DNA of 64,000 bases, from positions 1,984,001 through 2,048,000 of the forward strand of contig NZ_CP011504.1 of the NCBI RefSeq assembly GCF_001028665.1, in the 5' to 3' direction. Numbering within the stretch: the first letter of the stretch is position 1; the number at the start of each line of letters is the position of its first letter. The position numbers and the translations under genes were made by a program. The notes below the pieces were generated by a model. The model worked only from the letters and a program-made list of their open reading frames with translations, did no database searches and was not told where the DNA came from. Source of the DNA: Burkholderia pyrrocinia. GTDB lineage: Bacteria; Pseudomonadota; Gammaproteobacteria; Burkholderiales; Burkholderiaceae. This document shows positions 18,920-26,671 of the stretch, one piece after another.

Positions 18920-19923
18920 AATTCGCCACCTTGCCCGACGGCGGCGCCGATGGCCGCTTGCTGCTCGTGTCGCGCGACCTGCGCCATGCCGTCGAGGCCG
19001 CGCCGATCGCCACGACGCTGCTTGATGTGCTTGAGCGCTGGGACGCGCTCGCGCCCGGCTTGCAGGCGCGTTACAACGCATTAAACGCCGGCAGCGTGCC
19101 CGAGGCGCGTCCGTTCCATCCGGCCGCCTGCGCTGCGCCCTTGCCGCGCAGTCCGCAGTGGTGCGACGGCTCGGCGTTTCTGAATCACGGCCGCCTGATG
19201 GAGCAGGCGTTCAATACTCCGCCGATTCCCGAGTTCGATACGGTGCCGGTCATGTATCAGGGCGCTAGCGACGACTTCCTCGGTCCGGCCAGCGACGTGC
19301 CCTTGCCTGAAGAGGCCGACTGCATCGATTTCGAAGGCGAATTCGGTGTGGTGGTGGGGCACGTGCCGATGGGCGTATCGGCCGCCGGTGCGCTGCGCTG
19401 CATCCGTCTGATCGTACAGCTCAACGACTGGAGCCTGCGGGCGTTCGGCCCGCGCGAAATGAAAACGGGCTTTGGTTTCCTGCAGGCCAAGCCCTCTACG
19501 AGCTTTGCACCGGTCGCCGTCACCCCCGACGAACTCGGCGAGCACTGGCGCGACGGCCGCGTGCATCTGAGCCTGCACGTCGAATGGAACGACCGCTGGT
19601 TCGGTCACCCGCATGGACGCGAGATGAACTTCGGCTTCGGTGAACTGATCGCGCATGCGGCCCGCACGCGCCGCCTGTCGGCGGGGACGATCGTCGGGTC
19701 AGGGACGGTGTCGAATGCCGATCGCGACGCGGGCTCGGCGTGCCTCGCCGAGCGCCGCGTGATCGAAATGATCGACGAAGGGGGCGCACGCACGCGGTTC
19801 ATGCGCTTTGGCGACCGGATCAGGATGACGGCGCGCGATGACGCCGGCAACGCCCCATTCGGCACGATCGACCAGCGGGTTGTGCGTGCGCCATGCGCCA
19901 ACGACGGGGAGGCTCGGCCATGA
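18916..19923 (+). CDS. fdeI: fumarylacetoacetate hydrolase-family protein, FdeI-like
   Basis: A 335-residue FAH-family enzyme. The metal site carboxylates lie in DFEGEFGVVVG (about residues 135-145) and in IVQLNDWSLRA, followed by the conserved GFGFLQAKPSTSF and the C-terminal GSGTVSN turn. The family hydrolyses beta-diketo acids or decarboxylates/hydrates ring-cleavage products. It would act late in the fde pathway, after ring opening. Start chosen at the ATGA overlap with the cupin stop. Confidence 0.85.
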   Translation: MKFATLPDGGADGRLLLVSRDLRHAVEAAPIATTLLDVLERWDALAPGLQARYNALNAGSVPEARPFHPAACAAPLPRSPQWCDGSAFLNHGRLMEQAFNTPPIPEFDTVPVMYQGASDDFLGPASDVPLPEEADCIDFEGEFGVVVGHVPMGVSAAGALRCIRLIVQLNDWSLRAFGPREMKTGFGFLQAKPSTSFAPVAVTPDELGEHWRDGRVHLSLHVEWNDRWFGHPHGREMNFGFGELIAHAARTRRLSAGTIVGSGTVSNADRDAGSACLAERRVIEMIDEGGARTRFMRFGDRIRMTARDDAGNAPFGTIDQRVVRAPCANDGEARP

Positions 19924-20876
19924 GAGTACTGGTGACCGGGGCGGGCGGATTTGTCGGAACGGCATTGGTCGAACGGCTGCTGCACGACGGTATCGTGGAG
20001 CCTGGCGACGTGTCGGAATTGCTGTTGGTCGACCGGCAAGCGGGATGCCCGTACGACGATGCCCGAATCACGGCGCTGGTCGGCGATTTCAGCAGCCCGG
20101 AGATTCTCGATCCGCAGTTGTCGAAACCCGTCGACGTCGTCTTTCATCTGGCGAGCATGCCCGGCTCGCAGGCGGAGGCCGAACCGGCCGAGGGTGACCG
20201 GGTGAATCTGTCGGGCATGCTGACGCTGTTCGACCGCCTGGCGAAGCAGGCGACGGAGCAGGGGAGTGCGGCGCGCGTCGTCTATGCCAGCAGCGTTGCG
20301 GCGCTGGGCGAGTCGTTACCCCCGGCCGTGGACGAGCACACCGTGCCGCGCCCGACCATGAGCTACGGCGTGCACAAGCTGGTGGGCGAGCTGATCCTTG
20401 CCGACTGGACGCGCCGCGGCAAGCTGGATGGTCGTGCGTTACGCCTGCCGGGCATCGTGGCTCGTCCGGCGCTGTCCGCGGGACATGGATCCGCGTTCAT
20501 GAGCCAGATCTTCCGCGCGGCGCAGCGCGGCCAGTCCTATACGTGTCCCGTTTCGCCTTCGGCCACCGTATGGTGGATGTCGCGCAGATGCTGCGTCGAT
20601 AACCTGCTGCACGCCGCACGCCTATCCGCAGAGGGTTTGCACGCGGGCCGAGTCTGGACGCCCCCGGTGCTGCATCTGTCGGTTCAAGAGATCGTCGATG
20701 CGTTGGTCCGGCGATTCGGCGCGTTCGACATCGATTACGCTCCGGTGGGACGGATCGAGCGGCTTTTCGGACGACAACCGCCGCTGACTGATCGCCGTGC
20801 CATCGAGGCGGGATTTCAGCACGACGGTACGATCGATGCGCTTGTCACGCACGCGCTTGAGTTAGAGCCCAGTTGA
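19920..20876 (+). CDS. fdeJ: NAD-dependent epimerase/dehydratase (DenD-like SDR), FdeJ-like
   Basis: A 318-residue extended short-chain dehydrogenase: nucleotide-binding motif VLVTGAGGFVG at residue 3, Ser in YASSVAAL and the catalytic YGVHK pair near residue 145. It resembles the DenD/erythronate-dehydrogenase branch. As last gene of the operon it would oxidise or epimerise an aliphatic product. The ATG overlaps the FAH stop. No clear terminator follows. Confidence 0.82.
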   Translation: MRVLVTGAGGFVGTALVERLLHDGIVEPGDVSELLLVDRQAGCPYDDARITALVGDFSSPEILDPQLSKPVDVVFHLASMPGSQAEAEPAEGDRVNLSGMLTLFDRLAKQATEQGSAARVVYASSVAALGESLPPAVDEHTVPRPTMSYGVHKLVGELILADWTRRGKLDGRALRLPGIVARPALSAGHGSAFMSQIFRAAQRGQSYTCPVSPSATVWWMSRRCCVDNLLHAARLSAEGLHAGRVWTPPVLHLSVQEIVDALVRRFGAFDIDYAPVGRIERLFGRQPPLTDRRAIEAGFQHDGTIDALVTHALELEPS

Positions 20877-21450
20877 GTTGAGCGGGCGCAGCGCGGTCGC
20901 ATCGGGAATCGTCGTGCGAACACGCTTACGCTTCGAAGCCGAACTGTTCAATCTGCGTGCTGCCAATGCCACGCTGCTTCGCACGGCTTCCAATCGTTGG
21001 GGAAATCGATAACTCACGCCGTCAAGACGGTATCGGCTGTAAGCCTACGAGTCATCGTCGGTAGCTCGCCGAGATCCGACAGTTCATTACAGTAGCGAAA
21101 CCATTCGTCGCGACACGAATCCGTCCTTCCCGGATATCGTTAGGACTCGATTTTACATAATTAACACTGACGTCGGAAAGTCAGTAGTAGCTATAGGGAA
21201 TTCCAAGCTTGGCACGCGTGCGCTCCTCGTCAGGTGTGTACCGCTGAATTGCACGAGCGGGCGCTGGAGTACGGAAGCGCCGACTTGATGCCGTCCAAAT
21301 CGTCGACACGCTGCTCCAGCGCGCAGCCACTGGTGAGTGCAAGACGATGTCCTGTCGCGTGATCGTGCCCAGTTTCGACTCTGCCGCATACATAACCTTA
21401 GGTTGTTTGAGCGTATGCGATTGAAAGTTATTCGTCAGTATATGGGTATG
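20877..21450. other. long gap between fde operon and integrase; no confident gene
   Basis: About 570 bases without a supported gene, becoming AT-richer towards the integrase. A minus-strand frame 21181-21393 (70 codons, ending DEERTRAKLGIPYSYY) is open but matches nothing I know and has no good ribosome-binding site. The stretch probably contains the junction between the fde locus and the island beginning at the integrase. Confidence 0.5.
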
Positions 21451-21482
21451 GATGGACAGATAAATAACATTATCAGTCCATC
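21451..21482 (+). promoter_or_regulatory. 32-base inverted repeat upstream of the integrase
   Basis: GATGGACAGATAA and TTATCAGTCCATC match at 12 of 13 positions around a six-base loop, and are followed closely by TTTTTT at 21488-21493. It sits 26 bases before the integrase ATG, so it could be an operator for autoregulation or a terminator/attenuator hairpin. Confidence 0.55.
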
Positions 21483-21508
21483 ATCATTTTTTCTATAAAC
21501 TGGCGAAC

Positions 21509-23179
21509 ATGAAAACGCGTGAGACCCGATCCTTGGCTTTCCCTGACGACGCCGAACTGGCCGCGTTGCGTGCGTGGTATGCCGGGCTTGACGCTCGAGC
21601 GGCCGTGAGGCGCTATCTGGGAGACCGAAAGGCGCCAGGGGCCTCTGCGCGCGGTGTGCTGGGTCGCATCCGGCGTACCCTGATAGCGTTCGCGACTAGC
21701 CGCCACCGGGCCGATCTGGCCGAAATATTCGGTGCGCGGTCGCCCGCGTCGGCCGACACCGTCGCGCGCGCGATCGAGACGCTGCGCAGTCTACCGATAC
21801 TGGCGCCGAACATCGCCGACGCCATCGACCAATGGTTGCCCGCGCGCGTGGTTGCCGCGCTGCAGGCGCACGGCATCCGGACGTTGGCTGATCTGACCGT
21901 GCGGATTCCGCGCCGACGCCGGTGGTGGGCCGCGATCGACGGCCTTGGTGTAGCAGGTGCGCGCCGTGTGGAGGCGTTTTTTGCCTCCCACCCGGCGTTG
22001 ACCGAACGCGCGCGGGCCTTAATTGCTGCCGCGCCCGGTGCAGACGTCGTGCCGTGGGAGCAGTTGCGCGTGCCGCACGACGTGGACGGCTCGCACGGAC
22101 AGTTTCGGGCGCCGCAGACCGCCTGCTTGCTGAACGCGTCTAATGATTACGAGGCGATTCAGTCTTGGCTGTCGCTGCACGAGTCGGCTGCCACGCAGCG
22201 CGCCTACCGAAAGGAAGCGGAGCGACTGATCCTGTGGGCGATCGTCGAGCGCGGCCGAGCGTTATCGTCGCTTGCCACCGACGACGCGATTGCGTATCGA
22301 ACATTCCTGCGTCGACCGACGCCGCGCGACCGCTGGGTTGGGCCGTCACGACCGCGGCATAGTGCCGAATGGCGGCCGTTCACAGGCGCGCTTTCTGCCC
22401 GATCCGCGGCATACGCGCTGAACGTCCTGTCGGCGCTGTTCCGCTGGCTGATCGAGCAGCGCTACGTGCTCGCGAATCCATTCGCCGGCGTAAAGGTCAA
22501 GAACCAGGCGCAGCGCACTGGCCTGGACGTGTCGCGTGGCTTCTCCGAGGGCGAGTGGCTGCTGATCCGTGCGCTAGCCGACGGCCTCGAGTGGTCCTAT
22601 GGGTGGAGCGTGCCGGCTGCGCAGCGCTTGCGGTTTCTACTGGACTTTGGCTATGCAACTGGCCTGCGTGCCAGCGAGCTGGTCGGCGCGACGCTCGCCG
22701 ACATTCGTCGGGATGAGCACGGTGATCACTGGCTGCATGTGCTCGGCAAGGGCGGCAAGCACGGGAAAGTGACGTTGCCAGCGCTAGCGCGGATGGCGCT
22801 CGACCAGTACCTCGTGCAGCGTGGCCTGCCGGTCACGCCTATGCACTGGAACCCGGCGACGCCGCTCGTCGCGAGTCTCGACGAGGACGGCGCGGGCATC
22901 GAAAGCACTCGGCTGTGGCGCGTGCTGAGGCGGTTCTTCCTGGTGGCGGCGGACGCGATTCGGGAAGAGCGGCCTGCGACGGCGGATAAACTGCACCGTG
23001 CGAGCCCGCACTGGATGCGGCACACGCATGCATCGCATGCGCTGGCGCGGGGCGCCGAGCTGATCATGGTGCGCGATAACCTGCGGCACGCGTCGATCTC
23101 GACGACGTCAACCTATCTGCACAGCGACGAAGTGCAGCGCGCTCGGCAGTTCGATCAGGCTTTTGCCGCCCGGAAATAG
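21509..23179 (+). CDS. tyrosine recombinase / phage-type integrase
   Basis: A 556-residue site-specific recombinase. The N-terminal 170 residues match the extra DNA-binding region of the DUF3701 integrase class (with helix-hairpin-helix-like IDGLGVAGARRVEAF); a SAM-like core-binding domain follows (SWLSLHESAATQRAYRKEAE), then the catalytic domain with Arg in ATGLRASELVG, Lys in GKGGKHGKV, HWMRHTHASH and Tyr in STTSTYLHSDE. All catalytic residues are present. It probably moved the AT-richer island that follows. No direct-repeat att sites could be identified by eye. Confidence 0.9.
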   Translation: MKTRETRSLAFPDDAELAALRAWYAGLDARAAVRRYLGDRKAPGASARGVLGRIRRTLIAFATSRHRADLAEIFGARSPASADTVARAIETLRSLPILAPNIADAIDQWLPARVVAALQAHGIRTLADLTVRIPRRRRWWAAIDGLGVAGARRVEAFFASHPALTERARALIAAAPGADVVPWEQLRVPHDVDGSHGQFRAPQTACLLNASNDYEAIQSWLSLHESAATQRAYRKEAERLILWAIVERGRALSSLATDDAIAYRTFLRRPTPRDRWVGPSRPRHSAEWRPFTGALSARSAAYALNVLSALFRWLIEQRYVLANPFAGVKVKNQAQRTGLDVSRGFSEGEWLLIRALADGLEWSYGWSVPAAQRLRFLLDFGYATGLRASELVGATLADIRRDEHGDHWLHVLGKGGKHGKVTLPALARMALDQYLVQRGLPVTPMHWNPATPLVASLDEDGAGIESTRLWRVLRRFFLVAADAIREERPATADKLHRASPHWMRHTHASHALARGAELIMVRDNLRHASISTTSTYLHSDEVQRARQFDQAFAARK

Positions 23180-23189
23180 AGATGACGCG

Positions 23190-23474
23190 ATGAACGAAGG
23201 CAAGTCGTTACATGTGAGATGGGAAACTTTCACGCGTGAAGAACTGCGCGCCGAACTCGCCCGTCTGCAGGCCGAAAACACCCGGCTCACCGCCCTGATG
23301 CCCGCGGCTGTGCCGTTGCGTCACAAGCCGGCCGATGCCAGGAGTTCGGACGGCAGGCAGGAAAGTGCTCGCGAAATTCTCACTAGATTGAGCAACGTGA
23401 CGTTTCGCTCGCCCCGCTCGATCTTGCCCATGTGGCTTCTGTCGATATTTGCGAGGTGGGCAAGCGACTCTTGA
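23190..23474 (+). CDS. small coiled-coil protein, possibly cut short
   Basis: A frame of 94 codons starting 10 bases after the integrase stop. The first 45 residues (FTREELRAELARLQAENTRL) form a convincing helix/coiled coil and have no competing gene. From 23321 onward the frame runs antisense to the XRE regulator gene and is probably not native. It may be the start of an integrase-associated accessory protein truncated when the downstream module arrived. Confidence 0.4.
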   Translation: MNEGKSLHVRWETFTREELRAELARLQAENTRLTALMPAAVPLRHKPADARSSDGRQESAREILTRLSNVTFRSPRSILPMWLLSIFARWASDS

Positions 23475-23566
23475 GAGATATCTAGTTCCAGCCGGCGTGC
23501 ACGAATCGTCCCCCCAACTTGCTTGAGGTGCGCCTGCGCGTCGTTTCGACCTGATACCCTTTCCAT
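23321..23566 (-). CDS. small XRE-family helix-turn-helix regulator
   Basis: An 81-residue protein that is essentially one Cro/C1-type HTH: RARRLELDISQESLAHLANI, then the recognition helix DRSHMGKIERGERN and the closing helix LLNLVRISRALSCLPSELL. Size and sequence resemble controller (C) proteins of restriction-modification systems and other self-regulating XRE proteins. It is divergent from the unknown gene at 23709, and an inverted repeat spans its start codon, so autoregulation is likely. No restriction or methylase gene is visible nearby. Confidence 0.85.
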   Translation of the reverse strand: MERVSGRNDAQAHLKQVGGTIRARRLELDISQESLAHLANIDRSHMGKIERGERNVTLLNLVRISRALSCLPSELLASAGL

Positions 23567-23587
23567 GGCGACATGGTCGAGGTATCA
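23552..23587. promoter_or_regulatory. candidate operator spanning the XRE gene start
   Basis: TGATACC at 23552-23558 and GGTATCA at 23581-23587 form a perfect inverted pair flanking the XRE start codon (23564-23566). A second smaller dyad, GAGGT-ATCATC-ACCTC, occupies 23579-23594. Both fit binding by a small homodimeric XRE protein. Confidence 0.5.
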
Positions 23588-23708
23588 TCACCTCTGTGGC
23601 CACGGCATTTACGACCCATTTTGGCTGTGGATTGACGGATACTGCGGGGCGATGCAAGGGTGGCAGTCTTCGCATCGCCGTCCGGCAACGATGAAGCGAG
23701 GAGCGGCA

Positions 23709-24392
23709 ATGCATGTTGACGGCGCGCTGTCGGATGTGCGATCGGTGGTCGGCGATGTCGTTAACGGACTTGCCGGTATCTCGGAGATGCTGGCGCAGTG
23801 CGATGCTGGAAATGTCGACGTGTCGCGTGGACACCTCGAACTGATCGAGCGTACGTTATTGAGCGGATCTGTCGATGTTTGGTATCGAGGTCAGTATGTG
23901 TCGATACCGTTTCGTCGTCTTTCCGAATGGTTCAGAGACCCTGTCGCGCTCGGCGCGATGCGCTATCAGGTTACCGAGGCGGCGTTTCGGCGCTGGATCG
24001 ACTGCGAGCACGAACATGGGGCGGGGCGGATATTTTTGTTATGCCGTCACGCCGGCTGCAAGCAGCGTCGCATGCTGACCTTTTATAATCCGGTCGAAAT
24101 GGAGCAGATGGAACGCCGCGTCGCGTCGGAGACTTGGTATTGTCACCATCATCGGCTGTTGGCTTGGGAATCGACAGGGGCCTTGAGCGACGATCATTTG
24201 GCCCTGTTAATGCGTGTACATAGCGATGCGGGTCGCAGTCGGGAACAACTGAAAAGCCTGAAGCGAGATACGGATTTTCTGACATCGATTGGGCTCTTGG
24301 CTTCGGTTGCTCCGGTCCGCGGTACGCGAAGGGTCTACGCATTCCACCTGACTCCGCTGGGCGAGAGTGTCGTTTGTGCGCGGGAACGGTGA
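23709..24392 (+). CDS. unrecognised Cys/His-rich protein, possible zinc-binding regulator
   Basis: A 227-residue soluble protein; I recognise no family. Residues 95-155 contain a Cys/His set that could bind zinc: CEHEHG, LLCRHAGCKQRR and WYCHHHRLL. The last 60 residues (LKSLKRDTDFLTSIGLLASV..., RRVYAFHLTPLGESV) look like a winged-helix domain. The ATG at 23709 is preferred because GAGGAG lies six bases upstream; the frame stays open for another 62 codons upstream. It is divergent from the XRE regulator, followed 16 bases later by a DUF2384 protein, and lies in DNA less GC-rich than its surroundings. Possibly the payload of the integrase island. Confidence 0.6.
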   Translation: MHVDGALSDVRSVVGDVVNGLAGISEMLAQCDAGNVDVSRGHLELIERTLLSGSVDVWYRGQYVSIPFRRLSEWFRDPVALGAMRYQVTEAAFRRWIDCEHEHGAGRIFLLCRHAGCKQRRMLTFYNPVEMEQMERRVASETWYCHHHRLLAWESTGALSDDHLALLMRVHSDAGRSREQLKSLKRDTDFLTSIGLLASVAPVRGTRRVYAFHLTPLGESVVCARER

Positions 24393-24408
24393 TCCACGGA
24401 AGACGTTG

Positions 24409-24642
24409 ATGCACGCTGACTCCACAGGTGGCTCTAGGCGGACGGGCAAATTTCGGGAGCATCTTCGCGTTCTGAGGGCGGCAGCAGCGATTTCTGGAGA
24501 TCGCCAAATAGCACTTGGCTGGTATCAAAATGAGCCACTGTCCGCATTCGATGGCAGAACCGCCAAAAGGCTGGTGGCGGAGGGCCGAGCAGATGCGATC
24601 ATGAGATACCTTGATTCGATCGCGACTGGATGGGCTGCATAA
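24409..24642 (+). CDS. DUF2384 (MbcA/ParS-type) antitoxin-like protein
   Basis: A 77-residue protein whose C-terminal half (ALGWYQNEPLSAFDGRTAKR, then LVAEGRADAIMRYLDSI) is the toxin-binding domain found at the C-terminus of Xre/MbcA/ParS antitoxins that neutralise RES-domain NAD-degrading toxins. The N-terminal DNA-binding domain of normal antitoxins is replaced by a short basic segment, and no RES toxin gene follows. GGAAGA five bases before the ATG supports this start. It could be an orphan antitoxin, a partner of the gene upstream, or a remnant. Confidence 0.65.
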   Translation: MHADSTGGSRRTGKFREHLRVLRAAAAISGDRQIALGWYQNEPLSAFDGRTAKRLVAEGRADAIMRYLDSIATGWAA

Positions 24643-25302
24643 CCGTATGCGGGATCCCCGCGGGCGTAATACGAAATAGATAAGAAAAATTTGGAATCGT
24701 CCTGTTGCGGGCACGGCAAACAGGGTGCGGAGCATGGTGGTCCGAGGGTTATCCCGCACCATGCTCTGCCCCACCTCTTCGTCGGCATGGCGATTGATTG
24801 AGCCCGGCATACGTTCCAAGGGACGAGAAGAGCAATCGCCAGAAATAGAGATGGGATTTGCCGATGCGGCGCGATCCCGACTCCGCGTAATGTCCGCTCA
24901 TGGACGGCACTGGATCCTGTTTAATCTCCGTATAGTCTGTGTAACTTTAGTTCCGGTCGTGCAGAAGTGGGGCATCTTTAGTACCAGACGGCGGGAAAAG
25001 GGCAACTTTAGTTCGAGATCCCCTTGGGCATTGGTTTTCCGCGCCCCACTAACCAATCCAAACATTGAGAAACGCGTTGACGCAGGATTGTCGGCACCCG
25101 ACGCATGGCTGCAATCCCCGACACTTTCGTGACGGATATGGCCGAGAATGGCCCGGGAGGCGGGCCCCCGCAACAGCGAAGCGCGAAAACAAGAAATTTG
25201 CACCATCTGTGCTTGCTGTAAGGTTGCGCCGAAATTGGTCGAAAGACGAGCAACTTTAGTTCGTCGCGCTGTCGACGCACCGCTTTTCCCGCGCGCTTGC
25301 CT
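24643..25302. other. long gap with island remnants; no confident gene
   Basis: About 660 bases between the DUF2384 gene and the puuB-like operator. Open frames exist on both strands (for example 24725-25132 plus) but none shows a family, codon bias or ribosome-binding site. The only clear structure is the CTTTAGT repeat array at 24941-25263. The switch to very GC-rich coding occurs at about 25360. Confidence 0.5.
24941..25263 (+). repeat. four direct CTTTAGT repeats (possible transposon-end array)
   Basis: Copies begin at 24941 (GTAACTTTAGTTCCG), 24972 (GCATCTTTAGTACCAG), 25002 (GCAACTTTAGTTCGAG) and 25250 (GCAACTTTAGTTCG). The first three are spaced 31 and 30 bases apart, about three helical turns, and all four share orientation. 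Such arrays are typical of TnsB/TniA binding sites at one end of Tn7-like transposons. No matching transposase is in the window. Confidence 0.5.
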
Positions 25303-25356
25303 CCGTGAAATTGTCGTGCTAATTTTTCATGAAATTTCATGGCGTAAATTTCACGG
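25303..25356. promoter_or_regulatory. nested palindromic operator upstream of the puuB-like gene
   Basis: An outer inverted pair, CCGTGAAATT at 25303-25312 and AATTTCACGG at 25347-25356, encloses a perfect 14-bp palindrome CATGAAATTTCATG at 25328-25341. That gives four TGAAATT half-sites in front of the start at 25365. The likely ligand is the PuuR-like XRE-cupin regulator encoded in the same operon. Confidence 0.6.
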
Positions 25357-25364
25357 GAGTCCGC

Positions 25365-26654
25365 ATGTTCGTGCAGTCCGACCGTCACGTCGCAAGCTAC
25401 TACGCCAGCACCTACCCGGCGCCGATCCCGCATCGTCCAGAACTGGACGAGCGCATCGACGCCGACGTGCTGGTTGTCGGCGCGGGCTTCAGCGGGCTGC
25501 ATACGGCATTGCGCCTCGCGCTCGCCGGCAAGCGCGTCGTCGTGCTGGAGGCGAGCCGCGTCGCGTGGGCAGCGTCGGGCCGCAACGGCGGGCAGGCGCT
25601 GCTCGGCTGGTCGTGCGACATGCAGCCGCTCGAGGATTCGCTCGGCCGCGACGGCGCGCGCCTGCTGTGGGACAGCATGCGCTGGGCCGCCGCCGAGGTG
25701 CGCGAACTGCCGGAGCGGCACGGTTTCGACATCGACTACCGGCCCGGCAGCCTGTGGGCCGCGGTGCGGCCGCACCGCGTCGCGATGCTCGCGCAGGCCC
25801 GCGACGAGGCGGCCGAGCGCTGGGGCTATGACCGGCTGCGCGTGATCGGGCGTGACGAGATGCCCGAATGGATCGGCGGCACGCGCTATCTCGCGGCGCT
25901 CCACGATCCGGAGGCCGGCCACCTGAATCCGCTGAAGCTCGCGCTCGGCCTCGCGCAGACGATCGAGCGCGCGGGCGGCCGCATCTTCGAGCAGAGCCGC
26001 GTGCTCGACTGTCGCGAAACGCCCGGCGGCCACATCGCCCGCACGGCGCGCGGCGAAGTGCGCGCGGACGTGCTGGTGCTCGCGTGCAGCGCGTACGTCG
26101 ACCGGCTCGATCGCGACCTGGCGCGCCGGCTGCTGCCGGTCGGCACGTACCAGGTTGCGACCGCGCCGCTCGCGCCCGACGTCGCGCGTTCGCTGCTGCC
26201 GCAGAACAGTTGCGTGATCGACAACCAGTTCGTGCCCGACTACTTCCGGTTGAGCCCCGACCACCGGCTGCTGTTCGGCGGCGGCTGCACGTATCTCGGC
26301 GGCATTCCGGCCGATATCGCGGCGGCGACGCGCCCGCACCTCGAGCGCGTGTTCCCGCAACTGGCCGGCGTGCCGCTCGATTACGCATGGGGCGGCCATA
26401 TCGACATCAGCATGCGCCGCACGCCGGACATCGGCCGCCACGGGCAGCGTTTCTGGCTGCAGGGCTTCTCGGGGCACGGCGTGCTGCCGACGCTCGCGGG
26501 TGCGCGCGCGGTCGCCGATGCCGTGCTCGGCGACGAGCGCCTGCTCGCGCAGTACCAGCGCATCCGCAATCCGCGCTTCCCCGGCGGCGACCGGCTCGCC
26601 GCGCCGCTGGAAGCGATCGGCAAGGCCTGGTACCGTTTGCGCGACACCGTTTGA
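25365..26654 (+). CDS. puuB: FAD-dependent oxidase, gamma-glutamylputrescine oxidase-like
   Basis: A 429-residue DAO-type flavoprotein: FAD-binding DVLVVGAGFSGLHTALRL at residue 32, ASGRNGGQALLGWS (conserved in PuuB/OrdL), and a C-terminal GFSGHGVLPTLAGARAVAD flavin turn. PuuB oxidises gamma-glutamylputrescine to the aldehyde with release of H2O2 in the glutamylated putrescine pathway. GGGAG precedes the ATG at 25365; an earlier in-frame ATG at 25329 lies inside the operator. The neighbouring puuR- and puuA-like genes support the polyamine role, although related oxidases act on other amines. Confidence 0.82.
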   Translation: MFVQSDRHVASYYASTYPAPIPHRPELDERIDADVLVVGAGFSGLHTALRLALAGKRVVVLEASRVAWAASGRNGGQALLGWSCDMQPLEDSLGRDGARLLWDSMRWAAAEVRELPERHGFDIDYRPGSLWAAVRPHRVAMLAQARDEAAERWGYDRLRVIGRDEMPEWIGGTRYLAALHDPEAGHLNPLKLALGLAQTIERAGGRIFEQSRVLDCRETPGGHIARTARGEVRADVLVLACSAYVDRLDRDLARRLLPVGTYQVATAPLAPDVARSLLPQNSCVIDNQFVPDYFRLSPDHRLLFGGGCTYLGGIPADIAAATRPHLERVFPQLAGVPLDYAWGGHIDISMRRTPDIGRHGQRFWLQGFSGHGVLPTLAGARAVADAVLGDERLLAQYQRIRNPRFPGGDRLAAPLEAIGKAWYRLRDTV

Positions 26655-26671
26655 CCGTATCGGAACCCATC

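Noticed and set aside
21181..21393. 70-codon minus-strand frame before the integrase
   Set aside because: No family, start context or codon bias to support it; kept only as a remark in the gap entry.
23321..23566. Restriction-modification system headed by a controller protein
   Set aside because: The XRE protein resembles C proteins, but no methyltransferase motif or endonuclease gene is present in the neighbourhood.
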